The notes beneath the pieces were generated by a model. That model ran no database searches. It saw only the letters and a list, made by a program, of their open reading frames with translations, and was not told the DNA's origin. The position numbers and the translations under genes were made by a program. Positions 55,468 through 64,000 of a stretch of 64,000 nucleotides of DNA are shown in pieces. The stretch spans positions 40,484-104,483 of the forward strand of contig DASWZN010000025.1 in NCBI GenBank assembly GCA_036404435.1, read 5' to 3'. Numbering within the stretch: the first letter of the stretch is position 1; each line of letters starts with the position of its first letter. This DNA is from DASWZN01 sp036404435 (GTDB lineage Bacteria; Acidobacteriota; Terriglobia; Bryobacterales; Bryobacteraceae).

Positions 55468-55914
55468 CTACTTGGGTAGCGTGCTCCATGCAACCAGGGC
55501 CCTTTCAATGACCTCCAGCGTTCCTTCCGTGATGTCGTAGTTGGCCAACTCCCCGCGCGGCACCCATACGGCGCGGCTGGCGTCGCTCGCGGCACGCAAT
55601 TCCCCGCCGGTCACTTTGCAGAGATAGTCGATCAACACGTAATGATACTCGGTTCGGCCGGCCGCATCGGGCATGATCCGCTCGAAGATCTCGGCGATGG
55701 AGAGGGAATCGACCTCGAGGCCGGTCTCCTCGCGTACCTCGCGGCGAATGGCGTCTTTCAGATGCTCGCCCACCTCGACCGCGCCGCCCGGAAGCGACCA
55801 AACGCCCTTGAGTGGCTCCTGTCCGCGCTCAACCAGCAGCACGCGCCCGCCGTCCTCGATGATCGCGCCGACCCCGAGAATGGGGCGGTCCGGATAGCGG
55901 CGTGAGCTGGACAC
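55468..55914 (-). CDS. NUDIX hydrolase
   Basis: A 148-residue NUDIX protein. The catalytic box is GGAVEVGEHLKDAIRREV then REETGLEV (GX5EX7REUXEEXGU). RPILGVGAIIEDGGRVLLVE precedes it. It hydrolyses a nucleoside diphosphate linked to another group, for example ADP-ribose or oxidised dNTP; the substrate cannot be told. The GTG at 55914 is the likely start, with no clear ribosome binding site. It has no signal peptide and is probably cytoplasmic. Confidence 0.88.
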   Translation of the reverse strand: MSSSRRYPDRPILGVGAIIEDGGRVLLVERGQEPLKGVWSLPGGAVEVGEHLKDAIRREVREETGLEVDSLSIAEIFERIMPDAAGRTEYHYVLIDYLCKVTGGELRAASDASRAVWVPRGELANYDITEGTLEVIERALVAWSTLPK

Positions 55915-55960
55915 ACGTTCAGTATGGCAGAGGGTGCGGGGTCTGGCTCCGAGGAGGCGG

Positions 55961-56746
55961 TCAGTCTCCTGAGTGACTGCACTGGATGCCGGGGCGTTCA
56001 CAGAAGCAGTACATCGTCCTACTGTGCTCGTACTGCTCCCGGCTGGGCGGGCTGCCATCCTGGTCAAACCGGTACAGGATGGGGAAGCGGCCATCCGTAA
56101 TGAAGTAGCTGTCAGTCCTGATGGTCACATTGACCCGTTTTTGCTGGAAGCGCTTTTGCATCAGCGAGCTGAAGTCCCTCGCCTGATTCTCGTTCGGAAA
56201 TGAGGAACTGCGCACGCTGAGCCAAATCATGGCCTCATCGCCCGGCGTGACCGTGGTATGCGGAGGCAGCGGGGTAAAGTACGTCTTGAGGATTTCAAAG
56301 TCGATGTCGTCCACACGCACTTTGAGGAAGTTGTCGCCGGAGAGGACGGTCTCGGAACAGATCCCGCTGCTGTCCCTCATCCGCAGGACCGTATTGCTCT
56401 CGTAAGTGAGAAACTCAGCCATTGGGAGCAGCCTGCGCCCGAACTTGTTGTACAGTTCTAGCCACTGGTCGTATGTCTCTTCGGTCGGCAGCTTGCCGTA
56501 GAGCTCCCGGGTCGCGTCCCCCTTGTCGATGAAAACCGCAACCGTCCAGGCGCGGTAATCCTTCAGCTCCTGCGACAGCTGTTTGCGATAAGACCGGAGA
56601 TTCTGTTCGGTGAACCTCCCGGCGTCCCAGATCACGGTGCGGCTGTAGAACGGGCCAACATGTCCCTCGAAGAGAGGCGAGTCCTGTGCCGAGAAGCAAG
56701 ACGCTCCGGCCAGCAGCGAGATGACAAGCCAGGGGATCAAGCGCAT
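55961..56746 (-). CDS. Secreted protein of unknown function
   Basis: A 261-residue protein with a signal peptide (RLIPWLVISLLAGASCFSAQ). It has FEGHVGPFYSRTVIWDAGRF, WTVAVFIDKGDATRELYGKL, VRVDDIDFEILKTYFTPLPP and a Cys-containing end (MYCFCERPGIQC). Its base composition is lower in GC than rsmD and recG. It overlaps rsmD by one base (TAATG), so it is translated from the same transcript. No known family is recognised. Confidence 0.7.
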   Translation of the reverse strand: MRLIPWLVISLLAGASCFSAQDSPLFEGHVGPFYSRTVIWDAGRFTEQNLRSYRKQLSQELKDYRAWTVAVFIDKGDATRELYGKLPTEETYDQWLELYNKFGRRLLPMAEFLTYESNTVLRMRDSSGICSETVLSGDNFLKVRVDDIDFEILKTYFTPLPPHTTVTPGDEAMIWLSVRSSSFPNENQARDFSSLMQKRFQQKRVNVTIRTDSYFITDGRFPILYRFDQDGSPPSREQYEHSRTMYCFCERPGIQCSHSGD

Positions 56747-57273
56747 TACACTTCCGCGTAGAAGCTCAGCACATTATCGCTCTGACGCACAGTGCGCGTG
56801 CGGCGGAGGCGGCCGCATTCCTCGCGCAAATCGAGGCGCACGTCGTGCTGCACGATCGTGAGTGGAGGTGGCGAGGCGCCGAGCAGGTCCAGCGCCGCGG
56901 CGTATTCGGCGGCGAGGTCGTAGGGAGGATCGAGGAAGACGATCCCGGCCTTGAGACGCTCCAGAACCGTCAGCGCCTTGGCGCAGAAGACCTGCGCGCG
57001 AGTCTCGATGCCGAGCGATTGCAGGTTCCCGCGGATCACATCCGCAGCCGCGCGGCTCCGCTCGATGAAAATGGCCTCGCGCGCGCCGCGGCTCAGCGCC
57101 TCGATCCCGACCGCGCCGGTCCCCGCGTAAGCGTCCAGAAACGTGACGCCTTCGATGCGCGGCGCCAGGATGTCGAAGAGCGTCTCGCGCAGCCGGTCCG
57201 GCGTGGGCCGCAGATGCGGTCCCGGGAGCGATTTCAGGCGGCGGCTGCGGAACTCTCCTCCGATTACTCGCAT
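56746..57273 (-). CDS. rsmD: 16S rRNA (guanine966-N2)-methyltransferase
   Basis: A 175-residue RsmD. MRVIGGEFRSRRLKSLPG and RPTPDRLRETLFDIL are the RsmD N-terminal signature. Motif I is FLDAYAGTGAVGIEALSRGA near 45-64 and the catalytic DPPY motif is near 117. It methylates G966 of 16S rRNA during 30S assembly. The upstream repeat (57311-57386) separates it from recG, read in the same direction. Confidence 0.95.
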   Translation of the reverse strand: MRVIGGEFRSRRLKSLPGPHLRPTPDRLRETLFDILAPRIEGVTFLDAYAGTGAVGIEALSRGAREAIFIERSRAAADVIRGNLQSLGIETRAQVFCAKALTVLERLKAGIVFLDPPYDLAAEYAAALDLLGASPPPLTIVQHDVRLDLREECGRLRRTRTVRQSDNVLSFYAEV

Positions 57274-57310
57274 GGTCGGCCAATTCTGCGAAGTCCGAGA
57301 GAAGAATATG

Positions 57311-57386
57311 AGCCGCAGATGAACGCAGATGAACGCAGATAAGTCATTTGGTTTCGATCTGCGTTCATCTGCGTTTATCTGCGGCT
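57311..57386. repeat. Dispersed inverted repeat, family C (well preserved copy)
   Basis: The left arm (57311-57340) is made of GCCGCAGAT followed by GAACGCAGAT twice. The right arm (57357-57386) is its complement with one mismatch over 30 bases, separated by a 16-base loop. It lies between recG and rsmD and matches the degraded copy before alr. Confidence 0.92.
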
Positions 57387-57410
57387 ACCAATGTCTTGTT
57401 CTTCATCTTC

Positions 57411-59513
57411 TCACCCCACCTGCGCCAGACCGTAGCGGCTCTGCCAATGGCCTCTCAGGTACACCAGAGCGCGGCGGCGATCCTCGTCCGCCTCCGGCCG
57501 CGCCACCAGCGTCGCAGCCTCGCGGCGCGCAAGCTCCAGGATCTCGGAATCGCGCAGGATATTGGCGATCCGCAGCGCCGGAAGGCCGGATTGCTTGGTC
57601 CCGAAGAACTCGCCCGGCCCGCGCAGCTTCAAATCCATCTCCGCGATGTGGAAGCCGTCGCTCGAATCCACCAGCGTGCGGATGCGCTGGCGGCCGATGT
57701 CGTTCAGCTTGCCGGTCACCAGGATGCAGTAGCTCTGCGCCGCGCCGCGCCCCACGCGCCCGCGAAGCTGGTGCAACTGCGAGAGGCCGAAGCGCTCCGC
57801 CTGTTCGATCACCATGACCGTCGCGTTGGGCACGTCGATGCCCACCTCGATGACCGTGGTCGAGACCAGAACCTGCGTCTCGCCGGCCTTGAACCGCTCC
57901 ATGGCGGATTCCTTCTCGGCCGTGGTGAGCCGGCCGTGCATCAGCCCGATGCGGAGCTGTGGGAAGACCTCCACGGCCAGGTGCTGGTACATCTTCTCCG
58001 CGGCTTTCATGGCCTGCGTTTCCGATTCCTCGATCACCGGGTACACCACGTAGGCCTGGCGGCCCTGCTCGATCTCGCCTTTCACGAAGCTCCACACCTG
58101 CTCGATGGCGTCCTCGGCGGAGTGGCGCGTGACGATGGGCTTGCGGCCGGGCGGCAGCTCGTCGATCACCGAGACGTCGAGGTCGCCGTAGAGCGTCAAC
58201 GCCAGCGTGCGCGGGATCGGCGTCGCGGTCAGGACCAGCACGTCCGGGTGCGGGCCCTTCTCGATCAGCCTCAACCGCTGCATGACGCCGAAACGGTGCT
58301 GCTCATCGACGACGGCCAATCCCAGCTTCTGGAACTCCACGTCCTGCTCGATGAGCGCGTGCGTGCCCACGGCGAGCTGGACCATGCCGGCCGCCAGCGC
58401 CCGCTTGAACTGCGTCTTCTCGCCCTTCGTATTCGAGCCGGTCAGCAGCGCGACGGTGTAGCCGAGCCGGCCGAACAGATCCTTGAAGGAAAAGAAATGC
58501 TGGGTGGCGAGGATCTCGGTGGGCGCCAGCATCGCCACCTGGCAGCCGTTCTCGATGGCGATGATGGCCGCCTCGGCCGCCACTAGCGTCTTCCCGCTGC
58601 CCACGTCGCCCTGCAGCAGACGATTCATGGGCGCGGGCGATTCCATGTCCCGCGCGATCTCCCCCAGCACGCGCTTCTGCGCGCCCGTGGGCTTGAACGG
58701 CAACATGCGCTTGATCTGCTCACGCACCCGGTCCGTCAGCTCGAAAGCGATGCCGGGCTGCTTGCGGGCGGTGCTGTGCTTGAGAGCTAGGCCACATTCC
58801 AGCCAGAAGAACTCCTCGAAGATGAGCCGGAACTGGGCCTGCGAGCGGAGCTCATTCAGCAGGCGCAGGTCGGAACCCGGCGGCGGGAAGTGCAGGTCGC
58901 GGATGGCGGTTCCGAGGTCTGGCAGTTTGAGCTCGGTGCGCAGGCGCTCGGGAAGCGGGTCCGGCCCCGGCGGCAGCGCTTCGAGAACCTGCCACAGCAG
59001 CCGGCGAAAAACGCGAGTCGTAATCTTCTGAGCGGCCTCGTAGATCGCGACGATTCGCCCGGTGTGCAGCCCCGCTTCGCCCTCTTCCTCCTCGCCCAGA
59101 ATCTCGAACTCGGGGTGCAGAATCGAGAGCTCGCCCGAGTAGCTGTCGAACTCGATCTTGCCGTAGAGCGCGACGCGCTGGCCTGGCTCGATCACCTTTT
59201 CGAGATAGGCGCCGTGGAACCATTTGCACACCAACGTGGCGCCGGAGGCGTCGGTGAAGACAGCCTCGAACAGTCCCAGGTTGCGGCGCCGGAAGCCGGC
59301 CAGGTGCGCGGCCTTCACTTCCGCCATGACGGTGGCCATCTCACCGGGCGCAAGCTGGGCGATGGTCTTGACGTTGGTGCGGTCCTCGTATCGGAAGGGA
59401 GGGTAGGCGAGCAGGTCCTCGACCGTTTTCAGGCCTTTGCCTTCGAGCATCGCCGCGCGCGCCGGGCCCACGCCCTTGACGTACATCAGCGGGGTGGAGA
59501 GGGTCAGGTTCAT
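57411..59513 (-). CDS. recG: ATP-dependent DNA helicase RecG
   Basis: A 700-residue helicase that remodels stalled forks and Holliday junctions. The wedge domain is at about 1-180 (YVKGVGPARAAMLEGKGLKT). Walker A LLQGDVGSGKTLVAAEAA is near 298, motif II VVDEQHRFGV near 397, and motif VI QLRGRVGRG near 590. The C-terminal end HWQSRYGLAQVG is typical. ATG 59513 begins MNLTLSTPLMYVKG. It is flanked by family C and family B palindromes on each side. Confidence 0.96.
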   Translation of the reverse strand: MNLTLSTPLMYVKGVGPARAAMLEGKGLKTVEDLLAYPPFRYEDRTNVKTIAQLAPGEMATVMAEVKAAHLAGFRRRNLGLFEAVFTDASGATLVCKWFHGAYLEKVIEPGQRVALYGKIEFDSYSGELSILHPEFEILGEEEEGEAGLHTGRIVAIYEAAQKITTRVFRRLLWQVLEALPPGPDPLPERLRTELKLPDLGTAIRDLHFPPPGSDLRLLNELRSQAQFRLIFEEFFWLECGLALKHSTARKQPGIAFELTDRVREQIKRMLPFKPTGAQKRVLGEIARDMESPAPMNRLLQGDVGSGKTLVAAEAAIIAIENGCQVAMLAPTEILATQHFFSFKDLFGRLGYTVALLTGSNTKGEKTQFKRALAAGMVQLAVGTHALIEQDVEFQKLGLAVVDEQHRFGVMQRLRLIEKGPHPDVLVLTATPIPRTLALTLYGDLDVSVIDELPPGRKPIVTRHSAEDAIEQVWSFVKGEIEQGRQAYVVYPVIEESETQAMKAAEKMYQHLAVEVFPQLRIGLMHGRLTTAEKESAMERFKAGETQVLVSTTVIEVGIDVPNATVMVIEQAERFGLSQLHQLRGRVGRGAAQSYCILVTGKLNDIGRQRIRTLVDSSDGFHIAEMDLKLRGPGEFFGTKQSGLPALRIANILRDSEILELARREAATLVARPEADEDRRRALVYLRGHWQSRYGLAQVG

Positions 59514-59521
59514 GGCGAAGT

Positions 59522-59622
59522 GTGGGGCGGACCCCCTGGTCCGCGCGGGTCCCCCTGGACCCGGCTTCTCGCTAACACGGGCCGACGAGGGCGTCGGCCG
59601 CGGACCAGGGGGTCCGCCCCAC
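59522..59622. repeat. Large composite palindrome, family B, with 24-bp perfect arms
   Basis: The left arm 59522-59545 (GTGGGGCGGACCCCCTGG then TCCGCG) and right arm 59599-59622 are exact complements. Between them lie two hairpins, GGGTCC-CCCT-GGACCC and GGCCGAC-GAGGGC-GTCGGCC. It occupies the gap between recG and the fucosidase gene, just upstream of recG. Confidence 0.92.
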
Positions 59623-59646
59623 GCGGTGCTGAGCAGCCGGTCGTCA

Positions 59647-61164
59647 TCACTCCAGATCGATGCGGTACACGAACGCGTACTCGCCGGGCTTCTGTGAGGG
59701 CGACGCGATCTGCAACTCGCCGGCGGACTGCTTCCACTTCAGCTTCTCGTCGCTGCCCAACATGCGGATCGACTTGATGGTGCGGCCTTTGAGCGCGCCC
59801 TCGGAGCCGAGCGAGCGGATCACCGCCTCGGGGCCGGGCCAATCCAGCGCAATGGCGTAGAGCGCCTTCCCTTTCGTGGTGAAGCGGAAATCCCGCCCCG
59901 TGAACGGCTGGCTCTTGCTGTCGGAAAACGCGCCGTCGATCACCGGCGTCGGACCTTCGCCGAAGACCGTGAACGGCCGCGTCCCGTAAATCGCTTCGCC
60001 GTTCATCGCCAGCCACCGTCCCATGTCTAGCAGGACCGCGCGCGCCTGCTCGGGAATGGTGCCGTCGGATTTCGGCCCGATGTTCAGCAGCAGCGTGCCG
60101 TTCTTGCTGACGATATCCACCAGGTCGTCGATGAGCGAAGCCGCGGTGCGGAACTGTTCGCCTTCGACGTAGCACCACGACTTCAAGCCCACCGACGTGT
60201 CCGTCTGCCACAGCGTCGCGCGGGGTTTATCGAGCTTGCCGCGCTCGATATCGAGGACGGCCGCGCCCGCCGGGAATCCTTGCTTCTTGTAATCGATGGC
60301 GACGCCCTTTCCCCACTCGGCGCCGCGGTTGTAGTAGAACGCCGCGAGGCGCCGCACGTACGGCTGGAAGGCCGGCTGCTCAATCCACCCGTCGAGGTAC
60401 AGCAACTGCGGATGATATTTGTCGATGATCTCGGAGGTGCGGGCGAGCCAGTCTTCCATGTGCGCCCTGCTGGGCACGGACTGGCTCTTGCCGTCGGCGG
60501 CCAGCTCCGGCTGGGCCGGACCATACAGGCCCGCGTATTTCGGGTCGCGGACATCGGAATCGAACTTCATTCCGCCCTCGAAGAAGAACCAGTGCTCCGC
60601 CCGGTGCGAGGAGACGCCGAACACCAGCCCCTCTTTCCGCACGGCCTCCGAGAGCTCTTTGATGACGTCCCGGTGCGGGCCCATCTTAGCCGCGTTCCAT
60701 TCAGTGAAGCTGCAGTCGTACATCGGAAAGCCGTCGTGATGCTCGGCCACCGGCACGACGTACTTGGCTCCGGCTTTTCGGAACAGCTCGGCCCATTCGG
60801 CGGCGTTGAAACGCTCCGCGCGGAAAAGCGCAATGAAGTCCTTGTAGCCGAATTTCGACTGCGGGCCATAGGTGGCGACGTGGTGCTGGAACTCCGGCTC
60901 GGCGGCCATGTACATGTTGCGCGGGTACCACTCGTTGCGGAACGCCGGCACCGAGTAGACGCCCCAGTGGATGAAGATGCCGAACTTGGCGTCCTGGTAC
61001 CACTCGGGCACCTGAAAGTGCTGGAGCGATTCCCAGGCGGGCTGGTAGGGGCCTTGGGCGTCAGTCGCGTCCACGGTCGCCAGGGCCGCCGCCACCCGCT
61101 GGTCGTATGTCTGCGCCGCGGCTGCCGTCGCGGTGAGGGCTATCGCAAGGAGGATGCGTCGCAT
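59647..61164 (-). CDS. Secreted alpha-L-fucosidase (GH29)
   Basis: A 505-residue glycoside hydrolase family 29 enzyme with a signal peptide (RRILLAIALTATAAAAQ). Family motifs are WYQDAKFGIFIHWGVYSVPA near 58, VPVAEHHDGFPMYDCSFTEW near 142, and the nucleophile Asp near 256 in LLYLDGWIEQ. FGEGPTPVIDGAFSDS and a C-terminal beta domain follow. It removes terminal L-fucose from plant or microbial glycans outside the cytoplasm. ATG 61164 is preferred; a GTG at 61173 is the alternative. No fucose catabolic genes are adjacent. Confidence 0.93.
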   Translation of the reverse strand: MRRILLAIALTATAAAAQTYDQRVAAALATVDATDAQGPYQPAWESLQHFQVPEWYQDAKFGIFIHWGVYSVPAFRNEWYPRNMYMAAEPEFQHHVATYGPQSKFGYKDFIALFRAERFNAAEWAELFRKAGAKYVVPVAEHHDGFPMYDCSFTEWNAAKMGPHRDVIKELSEAVRKEGLVFGVSSHRAEHWFFFEGGMKFDSDVRDPKYAGLYGPAQPELAADGKSQSVPSRAHMEDWLARTSEIIDKYHPQLLYLDGWIEQPAFQPYVRRLAAFYYNRGAEWGKGVAIDYKKQGFPAGAAVLDIERGKLDKPRATLWQTDTSVGLKSWCYVEGEQFRTAASLIDDLVDIVSKNGTLLLNIGPKSDGTIPEQARAVLLDMGRWLAMNGEAIYGTRPFTVFGEGPTPVIDGAFSDSKSQPFTGRDFRFTTKGKALYAIALDWPGPEAVIRSLGSEGALKGRTIKSIRMLGSDEKLKWKQSAGELQIASPSQKPGEYAFVYRIDLE

Positions 61165-61264
61165 GTTGATCACTTCGCTATCTTAGCCGAAGACGAGGGG
61201 ACCCGAGCCGCACTTTGTCGGGCGTACCAGGAAGATCAGGCGCGATCCGAGGAATCAGCGGCCC

Positions 61265-63412
61265 TCACCTCTGTAGCAAGACGACGGGACCTGGCCCATA
61301 GCTAAGCGTAACGGCCGGCGCGCGCAGCTCTCCGGCATGAATTCGGAGGAACTTCGCGATCGAGGCACTGGCCGTATTCTTCTCCTCCGTGCTCGATTCC
61401 AGGTCGAACTTCGGAAAACCGTCGATCTGACTGAGTTCCCAGGCGATGAAGTCGCCGACTCGCATGCTCAACTTGCCCGCAGGCGGGTGAGAACCGGGAT
61501 CAGGCCACAATCCCTGTGAGGAGAAGCCTTTTGTCATGGTAACGACCAGTCCCCCATCCGGCGTGTGCTCGACGGTTCCGATCTCTTCGGTCCGTTCCAG
61601 GCCGGCGAGCACGCTCTCGCGGAACGCATCCACCATAAGAAGCGGCGAGCGAAAGAGATTCCCAGGGTAGCGCCCTGTGATGAGCAACCCCGCCGCTGAC
61701 AGGGGCGCGTTAGGTGCGGCGAAGAGGTCGCGAGCCAGTGCCTTGAAGCTCTCGTTGCTGGGGAAGATCCACAACGGCTCAAGTTGGTAGACCTCTACCG
61801 TGCCTTGCGTGCCTTTGATCGCCCCGCTTACCGTGCCTTGCGCGCCTGTGATCGCCTCGCCCCACTCGCGCGCCGCTGCTTCGTCTCCGAGCTTCAGTCG
61901 CGCGACGGCAATCTTTCCGTTTTGTGCGCCCATCCACCAGCGGTGCGCCAACATCTGTAAGGTCGGGAGTGCCGCGGCCGGATCCCATTGGTAGAGCAGC
62001 AGACCGATGTCGTCGGCCCAGTTCGACTTCATCCCGGCGGCGCGCTTCGCCAGCAACTCGGATACCGACGGGTTGCTGCGCCCGCGCAGCTCATCTCCCA
62101 CGACACCCGATTTGCTCTCCTGGAGCAGCGCCCGGGCTGCAAACAGCCACTGCAGGTCTTCCGCGGCGTCCTCCGCCAGAAGATCCAGGTTGCGCTCCGC
62201 CAGGGAGCTGTACTTATGCCGGACGAGCCATTCCCTCCGTTGCGAAGGGTCCTTCTTCCAGCGGAAGATGTCGACTTGGTAGTAAGCTTCCAACACGGCC
62301 TGTGCCGCGTCGGAAACGGAGATGAGATTCCGCGGTGGGAAGAAATTGCGCCAGAACGAAAAGGAACGGGTCAAGCGCTGGTCACGCTCCACCACATCCA
62401 GCAGCGGATCGATCGCATCCGCCCCCTCGTCAGCCAACATTTTGCAGATCGGCGAACCCATGATCAAGACGCCGCCCGGCTGGCTCATCTGTCGCTCGTC
62501 GACATCTTCCAGGCGCTCGATGAGCAGGCGGATCCGTTCGGCTTGTGGCAGCTTGCGGATAGCATTGGGGTCAAGAGGCGGCCGCGGCGGCTCTTTCAAA
62601 CGGCGCTGCGAATCCTCCAGCAGACGGGGCAGGGGATCCAGAAAGGCCGTCGATGAGACGTCGTTCTGGCCGATCGCCGGGCTCAGGCTTTTCCGCGCGA
62701 ATTCGAACTTTGGACGCGCCGCCAGCAGCGACTCGGCGATGTCGGCGGAGATCCGGTCATCGCCGTTTGCGTGCGCCTCGACGGCTTCGTGAAAGCCGCC
62801 GACCAGCCATGATGTGCCTGCAACCTCCAACCATTGCGCCTTGTCGACACGCGGCCGGTCGGAGTCGGCAACGGGCCGCTGGCTCGTTGGAAGAGCCGGA
62901 ACCTTGAGCAGCATCTGCCGGGCGAGGTCCGTTTCGCCCAGCCGGAGCAGAAGCGCCGTCCCGACAAGTTCAGCGCTCGGCGGGACCGTGGCGGTCGCTT
63001 CTCTCCAGAGAGTCGCGCCGACGTTTACCAGGAGAGAATCGTGGTGGCCGGCAGAGGCAACGTCGGCGCCCAAATCCGCCTTGTCTCCCGAACGTTCCAC
63101 CGGATGAGCCAGGCCGTCCCAACAGACCGCGAAACCTCGCGGGAAGTACCATCCATGGGTTGTCAGCCTGTGGATCTGGCCCCAACCCGAACTGAGGCGC
63201 AGTTCGACTTCGCGGTACTCGCCACCGCGCGGATCGGCCAGCCCCGCGTCGAACAGCATTGCCACGAGATCGGGCACGTATCCGGGGATACCATCAACTG
63301 GACCCGCCTTCCAAGGCGTGTGTTGGCGAGGGGGTTCGGGGAGCGCGGCGCGCGCGCCTGCCGCAAGAGCCAGCGCGAGTTCGAGACATACAAACAGTCT
63401 CGGCATAGACAT
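61265..63412 (-). CDS. Large secreted protein of unknown function
   Basis: A 715-residue protein with a signal peptide (RLFVCLELALALAAGARA). Recognisable patterns are few: helical stretches with Leu, Ala and Arg (LPQAERIRLLIERLEDVDER, QAVLEAYYQVDIFRWKKDP) suggest a HEAT-like alpha-solenoid. No catalytic motif is recognised. Start ATG 63412 begins MSMPRL; a second ATG at 63406 is equally possible. It is lower in GC than the fucosidase and lies 100 bases upstream of it in the same direction. Confidence 0.7.
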   Translation of the reverse strand: MSMPRLFVCLELALALAAGARAALPEPPRQHTPWKAGPVDGIPGYVPDLVAMLFDAGLADPRGGEYREVELRLSSGWGQIHRLTTHGWYFPRGFAVCWDGLAHPVERSGDKADLGADVASAGHHDSLLVNVGATLWREATATVPPSAELVGTALLLRLGETDLARQMLLKVPALPTSQRPVADSDRPRVDKAQWLEVAGTSWLVGGFHEAVEAHANGDDRISADIAESLLAARPKFEFARKSLSPAIGQNDVSSTAFLDPLPRLLEDSQRRLKEPPRPPLDPNAIRKLPQAERIRLLIERLEDVDERQMSQPGGVLIMGSPICKMLADEGADAIDPLLDVVERDQRLTRSFSFWRNFFPPRNLISVSDAAQAVLEAYYQVDIFRWKKDPSQRREWLVRHKYSSLAERNLDLLAEDAAEDLQWLFAARALLQESKSGVVGDELRGRSNPSVSELLAKRAAGMKSNWADDIGLLLYQWDPAAALPTLQMLAHRWWMGAQNGKIAVARLKLGDEAAAREWGEAITGAQGTVSGAIKGTQGTVEVYQLEPLWIFPSNESFKALARDLFAAPNAPLSAAGLLITGRYPGNLFRSPLLMVDAFRESVLAGLERTEEIGTVEHTPDGGLVVTMTKGFSSQGLWPDPGSHPPAGKLSMRVGDFIAWELSQIDGFPKFDLESSTEEKNTASASIAKFLRIHAGELRAPAVTLSYGPGPVVLLQR

Positions 63413-63495
63413 CAGCCACCGATGCCGATTCTAGCTCATTCCCATCGCAGTGCAGATGAACCAGCAGCGCGTCGATGCGGACCCCACGAGCGTAC

Positions 63496-63831
63496 CTACG
63501 CGTACTCCCGCAGCGTCTCCAACCCCGGCGTGACCAGCGCCTTCTCCATGTCCTCGCCGGTCTCGATCATGCGCCGGAGATGCCGCGCCGCAAGCGCGGA
63601 ACACCAGGGGTCGGTCACCGGCAGACCCGAGCCCTCGCGGAGCGCGAGCAGGTCGGGATGCATCAGCGCCACTACCTTCGTGGTCCGTTCCGCGCCGGCC
63701 GAGAGCTCGAATTTCACGTCAACGGCATCGGCGTGACGGATCGAGATGGCGTTCTGAATCCAGAGAAAGTCGACGTTCCACACACGCCCGGAGGGGTCGG
63801 TGGCTTCGAAATGGCGAAAGTTATCCGGCAT
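63496..63831 (-). CDS. Conserved protein of unknown function
   Basis: A 111-residue protein beginning MPDNFRHFEATDPSGRVWNV then DFLWIQNAISIRHADAVDVK. The middle, KVVALMHPDLLALREGSGLP, and the C-terminal helix, LAARHLRRMIETGEDMEKAL, look conserved. There is no signal peptide or membrane segment. ATG 63831 is chosen because the upstream extension runs through a palindrome. Function is unknown. Confidence 0.6.
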   Translation of the reverse strand: MPDNFRHFEATDPSGRVWNVDFLWIQNAISIRHADAVDVKFELSAGAERTTKVVALMHPDLLALREGSGLPVTDPWCSALAARHLRRMIETGEDMEKALVTPGLETLREYA

Positions 63832-63842
63832 GGCTAACCCAA

Positions 63843-63864
63843 GCGTCGACATGAGTGTCGACGC
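63843..63864. repeat. Palindrome matching the third hairpin of the 55367-55462 composite
   Basis: GCGTCGAC (63843-63850) and GTCGACGC (63857-63864) flank ATGAGT. The following GGCACGCTT matches the junction GGCACGC in the composite unit. It separates the unknown 111-residue gene from the transposase-like fragment. Confidence 0.85.
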
Positions 63865-63887
63865 GGCACGCTTCAGCGCAATGCCAC

Positions 63888-64000
63888 TCACTTTTCCTCC
63901 GTTCGCCTGCTGGGAAAGCGATAGCCGCGGCCCCACACTTCCCGCGGATACGACCGGCGCTTGGTGCGGTTGGGCAGCCGACAGCGGGCCACCAGGTCAA
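63888..64000 (-). CDS. C-terminal end of a gene, possibly a transposase
   Basis: The frame is open to the window edge and stops with TGA at 63888-63890. The visible tail contains DLVARCRLPNRTKRRSYPRE then GYRFPSRRTEEK. Strong basicity and the RSYPRE segment resemble the C-terminus of IS4-like transposases (RSYPR followed by Lys/Arg-rich sequence). Only 37 residues are visible, so the assignment is a guess. A palindrome lies just downstream of the stop. Confidence 0.4.
   Translation of the reverse strand, partial: DLVARCRLPNRTKRRSYPREVWGRGYRFPSRRTEEK

Noticed and set aside
57311..57386. CRISPR-like array
   Set aside because: The GAACGCAGAT units are adjacent 10-mers in an inverted arrangement with no spacers and no cas genes nearby.

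Overview
The window is GC-rich bacterial chromosome that most resembles Acidobacteriota, probably the Bryobacterales/Solibacteres side. This is an inference from gene content and repeat style, not from a marker-gene search. Supporting signs are the very high GC in most genes, a fused aroDE gene, a small Tat-signal protein paired with an amidase, a relic of an ADOP-type permease, a secreted GH29 fucosidase, and three families of palindromic intergenic repeats that recur across the window.

Layout. 1-8.8 kb: surface-polysaccharide locus with the end of a Wzt-like ABC ATPase, a coiled-coil methyltransferase, a GT2-GT4 fusion, three more GT2 enzymes and a DUF1972-type GT4. 8.9-11.3 kb: alr and a secreted M20 amidohydrolase. 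11.35-17.0 kb: replication block dnaA-dnaN-gyrB (leftward, no recF), a candidate oriC with three DnaA-box-like 9-mers, and tRNA-Gly(GCC). 17.1-22.6 kb: a decayed zone (glyA 3' relic, MBL hydrolase, multiply frameshifted methyltransferase, frameshifted lipoprotein) surrounding a leftward operon aroDE / small Tat protein / amidase. 22.6-31.5 kb: APC permease, divergent sirtuin-larC-metG-tatD run, long-chain polyprenyl diphosphate synthase, an XRE regulator/membrane protein pair, and a CmoB-like methyltransferase. 31.5-36.4 kb: a second Wzt-like ABC ATPase, a single-domain response regulator, aroB-ubiE, and gap. 36.7-48.1 kb: a 1505-residue hybrid kinase, galM, mtnA, and a translationally coupled uvrA / unknown / CPBP-protease operon. 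48.3-50.6 kb: PilZ protein, tiny membrane protein, a FliA/WhiG-type sigma factor broken by one missing base, and a NarL-type regulator. 50.6-59.5 kb: the cognate histidine kinase, a TlpA-like redoxin, mutS2, NUDIX hydrolase, secreted unknown, rsmD and recG. 59.6-64 kb: GH29 fucosidase, two unknown proteins and the 3' end of a possible transposase.

How the parts fit. Housekeeping genes for replication, repair (uvrA, mutS2, recG), shikimate synthesis (aroB, aroDE) and prenylquinone synthesis (polyprenyl synthase, ubiE) are interspersed with sensory and cell-surface genes. The most distinctive layer is not a protein system. Composite palindromes fill many intergenic gaps, have been read into the 3' ends of at least two genes, and in one case sit in-frame inside a gene. 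No CRISPR array, rRNA operon or intact insertion sequence was seen.
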